A stretch of DNA of 64,000 bases from Amoebophrya sp. A120 (taxonomy: Eukaryota; Sar; Dinophyceae; Syndiniales; Amoebophryaceae): positions 15,438,142 through 15,502,141 of the forward strand of contig CAJINV010000001.1 in the NCBI GenBank assembly GCA_905178155.1, in the 5' to 3' direction. A program made the position numbers and the translations under genes. Positions 35,401-46,440 of the stretch are shown here, one piece after another (position 1 is the stretch's first letter; every line of letters starts with the position of its first letter). Below the pieces are notes generated by a model. That model saw nothing but the letters and a program-made list of their open reading frames with translations, was not told the DNA's origin and searched no databases.

Positions 35401-36255
35401 GAAGAAGAAGATTTTGAAACAACTACACAACATCAAGCCGACAGGCAGGTGTCAGACATTCTCCAAAAGAAGAGAGAGACCGCAGAGCAAAAGAGAAAAA
35501 AGCAGCCGCAATCTCGGGCGAGCACATTGCGGTTTGAATCAGAAGCGGAGGTGGCGGAATACGATTACGAGGACGGTTCGTCCGAAGGCGAAGAAACCGA
35601 TTCATCATCGGACGCCGATGCAAATCTCGACGGCATCGAGTCGCTTGAAGATGCAGAGGGCGTTGGGCAGAGAAAATCCTTCTACAAGAAGGCCGTGACG
35701 AGGTTGTCGTCGATGTTTCAGTGGAGTTGGCGCACGACACGGCTCAGCTTTCAAGAGAGTACGACAAGTAGCTTCTTTCTCCGCCGGAATAACAACCGGG
35801 AGAAAGGCCCGTCGGATCATGAGGAGAAAGAGGATACCAGTGTGGAAGTGGTTACAACTGGAAGCAAGGCAGAACAAGAAGGCTCAGCATCCGAGCTGCA
35901 ACATCAAGCTGATGATAGCAAAGCCGTACCGGCGGGGCGGCAATCGAAGTCCTCCATGCACCGACCGTCCGAAAAATCACAGTCGGGCAGGGTATCGCGC
36001 AGCGGAAGAAGTAGGAGCAATGCTGATGAAGAGCTTGACAAGAACGCAACAACAAACCGCAAGTCGAGGAAATCTGAGCAGCAAGGGAACGACCAAGCGC
36101 AAGCACCATCTGAAGGACCAGAACCTCTGCGACAGGAAGATGTAGTGCGGCATCACGAAAATAAGATGAAAATCGAGGATTTTGACGACGATCTCGACAA
36201 GGGCGGACGAGGAACTGGCAGTCCTGTAAAAAGGACGATCATCGAAGAAAGTTGA
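32408..36255 (+). CDS. Cys-rich/apple-domain surface protein B (tandem paralogue)
   Basis: Five coding exons: 32408-32785, 32983-33520, 33691-33986, 34314-34694 and 34858-36255, about 996 aa. The third intron is an introner. I start at ATG 32408 because a strong signal or anchor segment follows (VLLPTVVVVLVIAAANVG). The ectodomain parallels gene A: GCTQSCCANVRKAVEVLASE (A: GCIRNCCEDVKISVRILADE), YHFCPKNQC, CQGEGICIPSTGGCVFPNLP, FYTVGDQC and the apple-like ACQGLCGGDVSCKGYNYV. One membrane span follows (GIILLTALSLLGYFWVSV). The cytoplasmic tail of about 400 residues is Lys/Glu/Ser-rich and much longer than in A. Several Lys runs could be nuclear or membrane-binding signals. Only the intron before EAQKEW is shared in position with A. 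Confidence 0.82.
33987..34308 (+). mobile_element. introner element, family delta (322 bp)
   Basis: Left end TATTGAGAGGAAAAATCCCC pairs with right end GGGGGATTTTTCATTTTGATA, and the similarity continues to about 39 bases. The 5-nt repeat TGGAG flanks it (33982-33986, 34309-34313). Excision restores the Cys-rich frame (CANVE-CGKPAND). The inserted codons include a TGA at once. It contains ATTTGTGGCCACAAAT near its right arm. Confidence 0.85.
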
Positions 36256-37074
36256 AGCGGCTAGTAAATTAAGTTTGGGAAGGAAGTAGTAATTATCGTC
36301 ACACGTGTCTAGTAGTTGCTGTGCACCACGCGCAGTCATTGCAAAAATGTTCTGCTGCTGGTTTTTAATATTTAAATCGTACTAATTGTAGTAGAGTAAA
36401 AAAAGTGACAGTGACTGCTTATAGGGTAGAACATGCGCTGCAAGCGCATGCAGAACATGAATGCGAAGTTTCGATATGAGGTTGCTTCGAGTAGCAACGA
36501 ACTGCAAAGGTATTTGGAACTACAACATGCCACCGGCCTCCTGCTGGCAAGGTTTTTTTTGGCATAAGGGTCGTGTGAGTGCTACTTTGGAATCTCAAAA
36601 ACGATTGCTGAGAATCTTCAATTTTCCAGGACGGCGCAGGGAAAGAATGAGCTCTTCACTGCAACAAGTAAATTGTTGCGGTTGATGAAGAGACTAAGAC
36701 CGTGAACCAGAAGCAACATGTTGAGGAGCTGCACACAATGACGCGGCGCGGGCGCCTTACCTGTACATGGTAGCGTGTTCCGAGTTCTCCTCCCAATTGC
36801 TTCGAGTCTCAAACTCGGCTAAGCTGCGCCGCTTCTTCGTTCCGCAGCTTCTGCCGTCGATACCCTTTAATTCCCATCGATGCGGAGATCAAAGTTACAG
36901 TTAGCATGGAAAAGTGCGTGCAGGTGGGAACAGATCGCAACGGGGCGCGTCATTGATTGAAGACCTTGAAAGTTCAAAAAACTAGGATCAAAAAAAGTAA
37001 AAAACGATCCCCTCTGTGTAGTAATTCTTGTTGCCGTCTCTCTGCTTCGCAACCCGAACCCGAATACGTCCAAG
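36256..37074. other. intergenic, with a short hairpin
   Basis: About 820 bases. Contains a perfect 8-bp hairpin with a 3-base loop at 36432-36450 (CATGCGCT/AGCGCATG) and the string CGTACTAATTG near 36376, also found in alpha introners. No gene. Confidence 0.45.
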
Positions 37075-38364
37075 ATGAGGTCTTACGCAGCTTCTGCCGC
37101 AGCCTCGACGGCTGCGGCTTCATCGTCTTCCTCCACTGCGGTGCGTAGAAGTACCACTTCTGCGGCTATGCAGTCCTCCAAAATTTCAGAGAACGGAACT
37201 TCCCAGGCCCTGTTTATTGAGTGCCTGAACAAAATCCGGGAGACCCGTTTGAACGTGGAAAACCACGCGACACAGAATCTGATGCGGCGCGCCAAGGAGG
37301 AGATTCGAAAGCTGACAAACGACGAAATTCATTTGGTTCGGAAGCAGTTTGAACGGTTAGAGCACGGGGACCACGTGCACGAACTGAAAAGCAGCACTGT
37401 GAAACCGGACACGACGGCAAGGGTGATGCAGCGCGACGGAGGCCAGTTGGCGGCGCGACTGCTGCCCGGAGGGGACCCCGCGAGTACCAAAGCAAGCGCT
37501 TCGACTTCGGTTGGGGCTGGCAGCACCTCTTCGGCGTTGAACGACCCAACAATCGCAACACCTCTTCGGCGTTCGTTCCAGGAGCACAACATCGACCCGT
37601 ATTGGGACCCTTTTTTTGAGGTGCAGACCGAAAAAGAGCGGGTGAACGCTGAGTTTGTCGAGTATGCAAAGGTCGTGTCCGCCGCCGAGGCCCGAGAGAA
37701 GCGGCTGGAGATTCGGCGCGCGGTCCGGCGCGCAGTGGTGTTGAGATACGGCTCCCGGTACGACCCTCTCAAGTACCACGGCGGCGAACAACTGCCGCAG
37801 GACGTACCGAAGCCCCACCGACTGCACGAGCGCTTTTGGACCCCGAACGACCGGCAACAAAAAATCAACGCGGAGCGCGCCATCACGTGGCGCGACGTCG
37901 ATTTGCTGCAACACCACCTGGCACCGAACGGCTGGATCCTTCCGCGACGCACCACCATGCTGTCCCGCAAGAACCAGCGGCGCATGACCAAGGCGGTAAA
38001 CACAGCACGCGCCATGGCGTTACTGCCGTTCGACTGGCGGCCCTCGGATTTTGAGTCGATGCCACTGATGGATCCGCTGCAGTTTACGGTGGACCGATTG
38101 ACGAACGAGGTGGCCAAGCCGCGGGCACGGGCGATGCTGGAGGTGATGCAGGAGAAGTATCCGGAGTTGAACTTTCGTGCGTACGACAAGTGGAAAACGG
38201 AGCTTTTTAGAGACGCTGCAAAGCAAGAAAAACGAAGTAGTAGGGCTGCATCAAAAGAGCCGTCGAGAACAGGAGCTGCAAGGGGACACAAGACAACCGG
38301 ACGGGACGGGGATGGCGGGGAACAACAATCCGCGGAAAAAGGCGACGCAGCTTTTGAGGAATAA
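37075..38364 (+). CDS. MRPS18: mitochondrial-type ribosomal protein bS18
   Basis: Single exon, 429 aa. Residues about 268-320 carry the bS18 signature: ITWRDVDLLQHHLAPNGWIL, PRRTTMLSRKNQRRMTKAV and ARAMALLPFD. bS18 sits on the platform of the bacterial-type small subunit next to bS6. The first 35 residues are Ala/Ser-rich with a few Arg and no acid, as in a mitochondrial presequence. Long extensions on both sides (a core of about 75 aa in bacteria) are typical of protist mitoribosomes. A plastid version cannot be excluded from sequence alone, but no plastid-type bipartite leader is seen. The C-terminus is a Lys/Arg-rich low-complexity tail. The start is the first ATG in frame. Confidence 0.85.
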   Translation: MRSYAASAAASTAAASSSSSTAVRRSTTSAAMQSSKISENGTSQALFIECLNKIRETRLNVENHATQNLMRRAKEEIRKLTNDEIHLVRKQFERLEHGDHVHELKSSTVKPDTTARVMQRDGGQLAARLLPGGDPASTKASASTSVGAGSTSSALNDPTIATPLRRSFQEHNIDPYWDPFFEVQTEKERVNAEFVEYAKVVSAAEAREKRLEIRRAVRRAVVLRYGSRYDPLKYHGGEQLPQDVPKPHRLHERFWTPNDRQQKINAERAITWRDVDLLQHHLAPNGWILPRRTTMLSRKNQRRMTKAVNTARAMALLPFDWRPSDFESMPLMDPLQFTVDRLTNEVAKPRARAMLEVMQEKYPELNFRAYDKWKTELFRDAAKQEKRSSRAASKEPSRTGAARGHKTTGRDGDGGEQQSAEKGDAAFEE

Positions 38365-39420
38365 AATGCTGATGTTGAAGTAAACAATTACGAGCAAGAC
38401 GATGATCGATTTAAAGGCAACGATGTATATCAACAATAAAATAGGTCCTGCTCAAAATTAAAATGTACGTCTACTACTAGCAGAACTATCTCCGCGAAGT
38501 AAGTAATTTTTTTGTCTGAAATGCTTCTTCCCGCGACGAGAATTCCAATTCACGGCGGAGACGGTGGCGGACTGCAAACGTGGCAATAAAAACTTCGGTA
38601 CCGAAGAAATCACATTTGTTGAATTGACAAGGCCGTATTGAAGGTGTTCGCGTTCATTGTTGTGGCATGTACTTACGAGAAATAAGTGCGAAATAATCTC
38701 TCCTCTCTGTCATTTTTGCTATCGGTCGGAGCAAGCCTTGATCTGCCACTTTACTTTTTTTCCTAGTGCAATTTGAGTGTGTATTTTTAAAGCTAGGCAA
38801 AGCAACATGAAACAGTTCACAAAGAACCAAGCGAGCGCGAGACTTTCCCTGCGAGGGCGCAGCTGGCTCTGCTTCACGCTGTTTCTGCTGCGACAGCCAC
38901 CCACATAATCTATCCTGGTATATAATTTCAAGCCTCGTGCAGGTGCACGAGCACGTGCGTATCTTCTCTACTTACGTACGGAAGCATCATGATGATACTC
39001 ATACATGTGTATGTGTATGTGCTGGAACAAGCGAAGTATGGCTCTGCTCCGAGCACGTGCGTCTACCGTCACGACGATAACAGACTTTGCAGGAACAAAT
39101 GTAGACATAGAGTGTGATTTGTTTTTGATTGGTCGTCGTCAGTGTGTAGAAAAACGTGTATCAAAATCATGTCAAGACCGAACATTTCCGCAGGAAGACA
39201 TGAGCTGTCTGACTCCGAGTGTTTGAAGCCGCCGAACAGGTCGCCGCCTTAACAAATGCGTCCCATTTGGATGAGCACATGGCCATCGACCGACGTGGTT
39301 CGTCCGCTCCAATAGCATTGGCTTGGTGCCAACACCCGACACGTTAGCAGGCGTTGCGTTTCGCTTTCCACTCGGCGACGAAGCCCACACAGAACCACCT
39401 CTACTTCCACAGACGAGAAG
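38365..39420. other. intergenic, no supported gene
   Basis: About 1.06 kb including a short GTAT/GTGT repeat near 39005. No motif-bearing frame. Confidence 0.45.
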
Positions 39421-42400
39421 ATGCTGGTGCCCGTTACTGCGGAAAAATGCCTGCACGCCAATCTCCGCCTGTTGCGCAGGCTCGTGCAGGCGGCGGAGGT
39501 GTGGGCACTTCGCACGGGGCAGCGGTTCGGTTTTCAAACTGCGTCTTCTTCTGTTCTGGCAATTCTGGTCGTTCTGTACATTGCCATGTCGCGAAAAGCG
39601 AGGAGCGTTGCCATGTTTGACGTTTTTGTCCGCTTGCCGATTTTCCTGGTGCCCTTCGTCGCGTTGCGTCGCACGGTCCGGTTGTTGATGACCCGGCTGC
39701 AGCGCGAGATGTTTGCGGCGGAGGGGTTGGGCGAGCACATTTGGCTGAGTGGGGGAGACTCGTCGGTAGGCTTTGATCAGCACGTACCGACAAAAACAAG
39801 CAAACACGTGGACCCCTACGTGTCGGACCTTCTTCCCACCGCGGCGCTGATGATCGGGCGGCAGGGCACGCAGAAGCTGGATTTCTATGTCGCAGTGATC
39901 CGCGACTATTTGAAATCTGTTTTCCGCTTCAGCCAGGGTGTGGGGAAAAGCGCCTTGAAATACCTGGTCGGCGTGTGGCTCTCCGTGGAACTCGGGTTCT
40001 ACATCTGGTTCTACTTCAAAAAACGCGGACTAAACAAGCGCGAGCACCAGTTTCCGCTCCACTCGTCCAATACGAAAACACGCCTGGAGCTGCTCATGTG
40101 GTGGTTGGACACGCTCGACCGTGCGGCCCTGGCGCGGCTCGAAGCGGCGTCACAGCACGAAGCGGAAACAGCACCGACGCTGACCTCGGAGCTACACGAA
40201 AACGACAGCATGCGATCGTCGTCTCTTCACGACCTCAGGGTACTGATTTATTTTGTGGCCTCGTTTCTTTCTGAATCAGTAACAGTATCAGAAAGATCAC
40301 AGGATGTCTCGCCGTGTCATCTCACAATGAAAGAATAGAAAAGATTCATTAAGACTAAGTTAGTAGATGTACGAAGCTACAACATGTAAACGTACTCCAG
40401 GAGCACTCCGGTATTGGTGTGGTTTCCAGTGCCGAGGAGCTTGCGGATGCCCACGGCTCCAGCCCACGCCTTGTGCGCGCTGCGCCACCGCCGAAAGTGG
40501 CGAGCAGAGCTCGACTGCTTCTTGGGCAGCGGTTGAGCGTCTTCGACGAAGGTGACAACACAAACTCTTCCACTGTCGGCCGCTTTTCTAAACTGGCGCG
40601 GAGCTACAGTATGGCCGACGCGTTCGCTTCTGTCAATAACAGTGTTAATACGCCCACCGGCGCGAGTAACGCTACGACTAGACCGCTCAGCAAAAGCGGC
40701 AGCTTCACCAAGCACATGGTCCGGCGACAGGCAAGCTTGGACACTTCGGGCTCCGACGGCGGGCCCCCACTCGTCATTCCGGGTGGAGGGCGAAGTGGCC
40801 TTCAATCGACCAACTCGCGCAGCCACGGCCGAATCACACCCATCGCCGGAAGCCGGAGTCACGCAGTCGTGTTTCCTCCACAACTTACAACATCGAACGA
40901 TCATGGCGCAGCAGTAGGGTCTACTTCATCATCTTCTAGGACGTTGCAGCGACGCAGCAAGGATTTTCTGCAACTCCGGCAAACTATGTCGTCGAAAGGA
41001 GTGCTGCTTCCTTCTGTTTGCAGCAAGGTTGATCTGCAGGCCTACACATGTATGATGGAACGGGAGTTCAAGTCACATTTCGATGAGTCACAGCTCGCCG
41101 GTATAGGAAGGCGCGGGGAGGACGACCTTGACCTGGATGACGACGTTCCCGCACTGGATTTGCCGCCTAGAGAGGCTCGCTCACGCGATGCGTCGAAGGA
41201 GTCAGCTGGGACGCGACAACAGGACGTAATCGAGAGGAGCCCGAATGCCCACAACAGAAAGCTCGGTGAACAAAGTGATACAGGGGGACCAATGTCGAAA
41301 AAAACCGCAGGGCCGATTGCGAGGCCAAGGAATAAGAACGGGGAGCTGGTGCACGAAAGAACTTCTGTGGCCTCGAACGCGTCTGCGTTAGGTACCGCAC
41401 TCGAATTTGGTCCTCGAAGCAAGAATGAATTGACAAAGCAACTCACTCGCATGGCGTCGATGCTTCCGCGCGCGTCGCAGGTCAGCGTCATCGCGCCCGC
41501 CCGCCATGTCGTCTCCAAAAGCGTGTTGGCATGGCGAGACGTGCTGAAACTCTTCATCGTGCAGATCCGGCGGGCCTTGCCGTTTAGCTTGGCTATTAAG
41601 GTTGGAGACTTGTCTTCGGGAATAATTGGCGTGTTTAAGCCACTTCTAAATCTCCTGATTAACATGAACCCGCTGCTGAGCGACGACCTGGTTTCCGTGC
41701 TGACGGTCGACCTAGAGTTCGCAGCGAGCGGGTACGGCCAGGAAACGCAAGGGATGGAGGCAATTCTGCACGCGCTAGAGAAAGAAGACAACGTCATGCT
41801 GCTGCCGACCTCGTTGATGGACCTGCGACGTGCGGAGTTCGCGTCATGGTATAGCAAATCGTTATTTTCTTGAGCTCGACCACGAGGACGACGAGCGCAG
41901 CTGAAAGAAGACGTTAGAAAGTTTGACCATGCAGCCTAGAAACCAGTACAACTTAGCTTCGAAACTTAGTAAGTTGTACTCTTTAGCCATTTTATTTGCA
42001 ACGGCAGCTGCACCTTATCATGCTTTGTCACTATCAGGTTCACCGACGACCTGGTTTCTAACTGGGCCGACATCTACCGCCCCGTCGACCTGCGCCTGGT
42101 GTCCCGAAAAGACGTGGAGGAGTGGGTTGCAACGCACTGGTTCGAAGCCCGCCTGCTCGCGGACATCATGCGCGCGTCGCCAGAAGAGTACAGCGAGCTG
42201 AAGGAGATGGCCAAATACGTCATCAACTGGGCCGAAGTGGGGCAAATTTTGTCCAAGAAAAAAGTGAAGGCCTGGTGGAACTGCTACCATGACGAACTGC
42301 CCGTGCTCTACCGTCCGGCGCTGGTCTACTTCACCACCACACTGGTGCTTCCCGGCGTGGAGAAGTACCTCTTTTCCCTCGATTTTCAGCCGGAACGGAT

Positions 42401-44476
42401 CCATATCCTGTGCAAAAGTATCGTACTCGTACTAATTGCATTCATGCATTACAAATCTCTTTCTCAAGGTAAATCAGCATTAGAAATTGAATTTTTAATG
42501 CTGGGCTAATTTGTAATGCAATTTCTACTAGAACTAGTACGTGTACGACTACGATGCTTTTGCATTGCATAATCCAAGCGAAGAAAGCCGAGTTGTTAGT
42601 CTTGCAGAGAAGCCGGAGAAATGCCGAGAAGGAGAAGTCAGGCAGCAAGCGAAGTGCAGCGAAAAAGAACTTGAGCGCACTCGTCGCGGCGGAGGAGCTC
42701 GCGCAGAAGAGTCAGAGCATGCTGCCGGCGTTCGTCCAGTCACTAGTCGGGTTTGGCGGCTTTGAAGAGAAGTATCGCGGCACGATGCGATACTTCTACC
42801 GGCGCGCGACGAACCCAAAAGCGACCCCAAAGCGGACGAGCCGTGTAGCTTTTTCGTCCTCTACAGGCGGAAAGATGACCAAGATGAGAGAAGAAGATCC
42901 GGAAATCACGACGAGCAGCAGCCCGGAGAAGCCAAGCACGCACGACCAAGAATATAATCTGTTACACGGTGCTGGCGGAACATCAATGTCTTCAAGCGGA
43001 ATGAGAACAACTAACTCCCGAGGCGTACAACTGGCTGGTCAGAGCAGCATGATGCCAAATAGCAGTAGCCGTACCACCCTGAATATCGGGACACGCGTGC
43101 CGTCGCAAGCGACGTTAGACTTGACGGGAAACCTGGCGACACCCTCGCAGCCCATGCGGTTTTCGCGGCAACACACGTCCGAAGACGGCCCGAGTTCTCT
43201 ATTTGGCAATGAGAAGCAAGAAGAACAACAAACTTTCGTCGAGAACAACAATCGGCCTCTCCCCTTGGTCCTGTGCCACGGGTTGGGGGTCGGTTTGGTG
43301 GGGTATGGTACCATGGTGCGCGGTATGGTCGAGACCTTCGGGGAGGAATACGACTTGTTTGTGTTGTCAGAGCCCTGGGTGAGCATGCGGGTCTACGACG
43401 CAGTTCCCACGGGAAGGGAAGTCGCGCTCGCGATCATGCATGTGCTGGATTTCCACGGCTACCAATCCGCGCATTTTGTCGGTCACAGCTACGGCACGGC
43501 GATCTGCAGCTGGTGCGTGAAGCACGCGCCCAGCATGGTAAAGAAGTTGACGTTGCTGGATCCGGTGTGCTTCCAGACCCTGAAGACCGCCTTGGGCACG
43601 ATGTCGGGCACGTTCCGCGAGCCCGGAAACATCGTGGACGCAGTGATTTCCTACGTCGCGTTTCGCGAGTTGTTCACTGTCTTCGCCATGTCGTGGATTC
43701 ACTGGCAGGACACGGAGCTGTTCCCCGAAGTGTTGCCGCAGGGCCAAACGCTCGTGTTTTTACAAGAAAACGACAGCATCGTTCCGGTGCAAACCGTCCG
43801 CGGCTACCTCTCCGAGTACGAACCGTTGCTGAAAATCGTCTACAACCCGGGCACGTTTCACGCGTGCTTCCTGCTACCCCAGTTCAACTACCTCCTGCAA
43901 ACGGTGCTGTGCGAGATCCTGAGTTTGCACGAGAAACCAGATCATGCTTTTGGGGGCGCTAGCGCCATGAACGACGCAGCTCTACTACCGGGGACGAGTA
44001 ACAACGGAGGCGCTGGAGTAGAAATGCAAATGAATGCAAGTTCTTTGAACGATTTCCCCTTGACTTTGACCAGCGACTTGACGATCCGCAGTTCGGGGCA
44101 GGATTTGAGCGCGTTGTACCAGCAGCATGCCCCGGTGATACTAGAAGAGGACGACCACGTGGAGGAGGAGATCGCCCATCTCCTGAAAGTCGGGCACGAA
44201 CACGAGGAAGCCATTGCCGATCTTAGTCGAGCGACAAGCAAGAACTACAGTGAAGACGACGAGCGCGAACGGGAACGGAGAACCAAAATATCCAGCCCCC
44301 GCAACGTAATCCTAATCAGTCCACCGCCGGGAACTACAAAGCCTACTCTCGATTCCGTACTAGTGCAACCTCCACCGGTGTCTACCCCAGGATCCGGCTT
44401 TGCCACGAACATCGTCCAACAAATGAGCTCGCCGACCGAGAGTGACAGCTACAGCAACAGCGCCGCCAGTGATTAG
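39421..44476 (+). CDS. membrane-anchored alpha/beta hydrolase, about 1510 aa
   Basis: Four exons: 39421-40239, 40401-41848, 42038-42403 and 42577-44476. The third intron is an introner. Exon 1 encodes three hydrophobic segments (VLAILVVLYIAM, LPIFLVPFVAL, VGVWLSVELGFYIWFYF). Exon 2 is mostly Ser-rich and basic, ending with an amphipathic region. Exon 4 holds the hydrolase: LPLVLCHGLGVGLVGYG (oxyanion loop), GHSYG nucleophile elbow (43481-43495), LQENDSIVP with the likely acidic residue, and GTFHACFL with the likely catalytic His (43859-43861). This matches lipase/esterase-type alpha/beta hydrolases facing a membrane. The substrate is unknown. The C-terminal 200 residues are disordered-looking. 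A gene joining these parts is supported by continuous phase across all junctions, not by a known family of this layout. Confidence 0.75.
42404..42571 (+). mobile_element. introner element, family alpha (168 bp)
   Basis: Starts TATCCTGTGCAAAAGTATCG and ends GATGCTTTTGCATTGCATA. Target repeat ATCCA flanks it (42399-42403, 42572-42576). Excision joins FQPERI to QAKKAELL in frame. There is no GT at its left boundary, so splicing must be non-canonical. Internal GCATTACAAAT and ATTTGTAATGC. Confidence 0.88.
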
Positions 44477-45423
44477 AAATCACTTGAATGATGTTGTGCG
44501 AGAAAGAGCATCTCCACCAGCCTAAAGTGGGGGACAGTACTCGCAGCACTGTCGCATGCTGCCTCCTGGGACTGCAACATGGGCCGCCACGACGACGCCG
44601 TCGCTCCCGTTTCGGTTTCGCATTGGAAAACTGATTGTTTCGCAAATTTTACCAATACTGTTCGTTCTTGTATCGAGCTACTCGCTCCATCTTTCTCCGC
44701 TACAAGGAAGTATGTTTGTCTTGTATAGATATCTGTACCCAGCAACAGCATCCACAACGCACAATTTGATAGTTTGACAAAATGTAGCTGTGTCATAAGC
44801 GGTCGCTAAGCCTAAATGTCCCTCCACCCTCACCACATAACCACCGGATTCGCCAGAACCTCTTCGACAAGTTTCCGTTTCAAGTTCCATTTTATCCGAA
44901 TGCATACATTTGATGATGCGAGTTCGGCATCTTCTTCAACTATACAGGCTTTGCCCCAATTTGAGGATGCCTGACGCCCCAGAGTGTGACAGGTTTTTGA
45001 AAATTGACCGTGTTCGCAAGTACTTAGTTTGTGTTCGAGTGATGATGGTGTCTCCGCGGCATGTTGAAAAGAGTGAATTGGTGTTGTGGACGTCTTGAGA
45101 GAGCACGAGGGAACTACATTTGAATGAGCGTGTTCCATTGCAAAAAACCCAGCAAATAACGCAAAATGAGGTAGAAGATGAGACACGAGAGGACGTAAAC
45201 AAAAAGCGGTGCTCCCTGTCACTTGTGTTTACAACTGAAGCAGGGATGATTCTCTAGGTTCCCAGTATTTCTGTTCAGCCAAAGAATCCGATCGAAGGTG
45301 AGAGCTGCGCTATCACAGTCAGATGGATTAGGTTTAGGACAACTGACTCTCCGAAGCAGGAGGTCTTGTTACTTGTTCGTCAATTTTTAGGATCAGTATT
45401 CCCGCCCGCGCGACGGACCAACG
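44477..45423. other. intergenic, no supported gene
   Basis: About 950 bases. Frames on the - strand (for example 44830-45222) have no family motif. Confidence 0.45.
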
Positions 45424-46158
45424 ATGGATGAATTGGACGACGGGCCGACCTACGCCTTGACTGACCAGCAGCTCGAGTCTTTTCGAAATGTTTTCACGAT
45501 GTATGCCGAACCGGTGGCCAGCGAGGAAGAGGAACCCAAGTGCAAGTGGGAGCACTTTCCCGCCATGTTTCGTGCGGTCAACCAAAATCCAACCTTGAAG
45601 GAACTGGATACTGTAATCGCGGAATTCAAGAAGGGCGAGACCTTCGACGTCGACTGCTTTTTGAGAATCATGGACTCCCCCTTCAATGCGGTATATTCAG
45701 TGCAAATTCATCAACATCAGCTAGACATAGAGATATATTGGACGTTTTGATTCTGCTGCTACTTTTTTGCCGCGGCCTGCTGCATGTTGATCACCGTTTC
45801 CATCCAACCCCTACAAATGCATTGAATCTACCACTAGTACACCTAGAATGATCTCCATTTCTGATATTTCTACATCAGGATCCATCCACTACTACTACTA
45901 CATCAGGATCCTTCCAAGCCGGAGGTGTTAATCGAAGCATTCCGAAAGTTCGACCGGGACGGGGCGGGCATCTTGAAAGCTGCGGTGATGCGATACGCCC
46001 TGGGCTGCATCGGCGACGCACTGGAAATAGAATCGGTCGATGAATTCATGGACTACGCACACAGTGTAGCGGACAAGGAGAAAACCGGCGAAATCGATTA
46101 CGAGCTGCTGGTGAAGAACCTCTTCGAGAAAGACCCGGGAATCACGGCTTGCTTGTGA
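45424..46158 (+). CDS. EF-hand protein, calmodulin/myosin light chain-like
   Basis: Two exons, 45424-45690 and 45907-46158, phase-0 GT-AG intron, 172 aa, the size of a myosin light chain or calmodulin relative. The C-terminal lobe shows EF-hand spacing: FRKFDRDGAGILKAAVMRYA and YAHSVADKEKTGEIDYELLV. In both loops the last coordinating acidic residue is missing, so Ca2+ binding is doubtful. The N-terminal lobe keeps only the helix pattern. Degenerate loops and length suit an essential-type light chain binding an IQ motif. The alternative is a divergent centrin or calmodulin-like protein. The acceptor region is duplicated (ATCAGGATCC at 45874 and 45902), but only the second keeps the frame. Confidence 0.75.
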
Positions 46159-46399
46159 CAAGAGCACAACTTCTTATTACGTGTGAGCAGGCGATGAGTG
46201 TGCGTTCGCGTCAGTATCCGATGCTGGTAAAATTTCCTCTTCTACCCGGTTGCATTTGCCTTGCTGTGGTTACTCCAGTAACGGGCCCCCAAAACAGGAG
46301 CAGAAGAAACTTGAAAAAAACCTTAAAAAAGCTTGAGCATTTTTGATTTATAGCAATTCAAAAAGCAAAAACCAAGAGGGGCAGCCGGAGGAGAAAAAA
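46159..46399. other. intergenic, A-rich lead-in to the GC island
   Basis: No gene. Composition becomes A-rich (several A tracts) before switching to GC-rich at about 46400. Confidence 0.4.
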
Positions 46400-46415
46400 A
46401 ACGCACGGAACGGGC

Positions 46416-46440
46416 GCGATTTCCGGTCTCTGGAAATCGC
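46416..46440. repeat. perfect 9-bp hairpin at the island's left edge
   Basis: GCGATTTCC, seven loop bases, then GGAAATCGC. The overlapping pair GGCGCGATT (46413-46421) and AATCGCGCC (46441-46449) offers a second, competing stem. Confidence 0.7.

Noticed and set aside
37329-38387. 352-codon - strand frame opposite bS18
   Set aside because: Antisense to a clearly conserved ribosomal protein. Composition mirrors the + strand codon bias.
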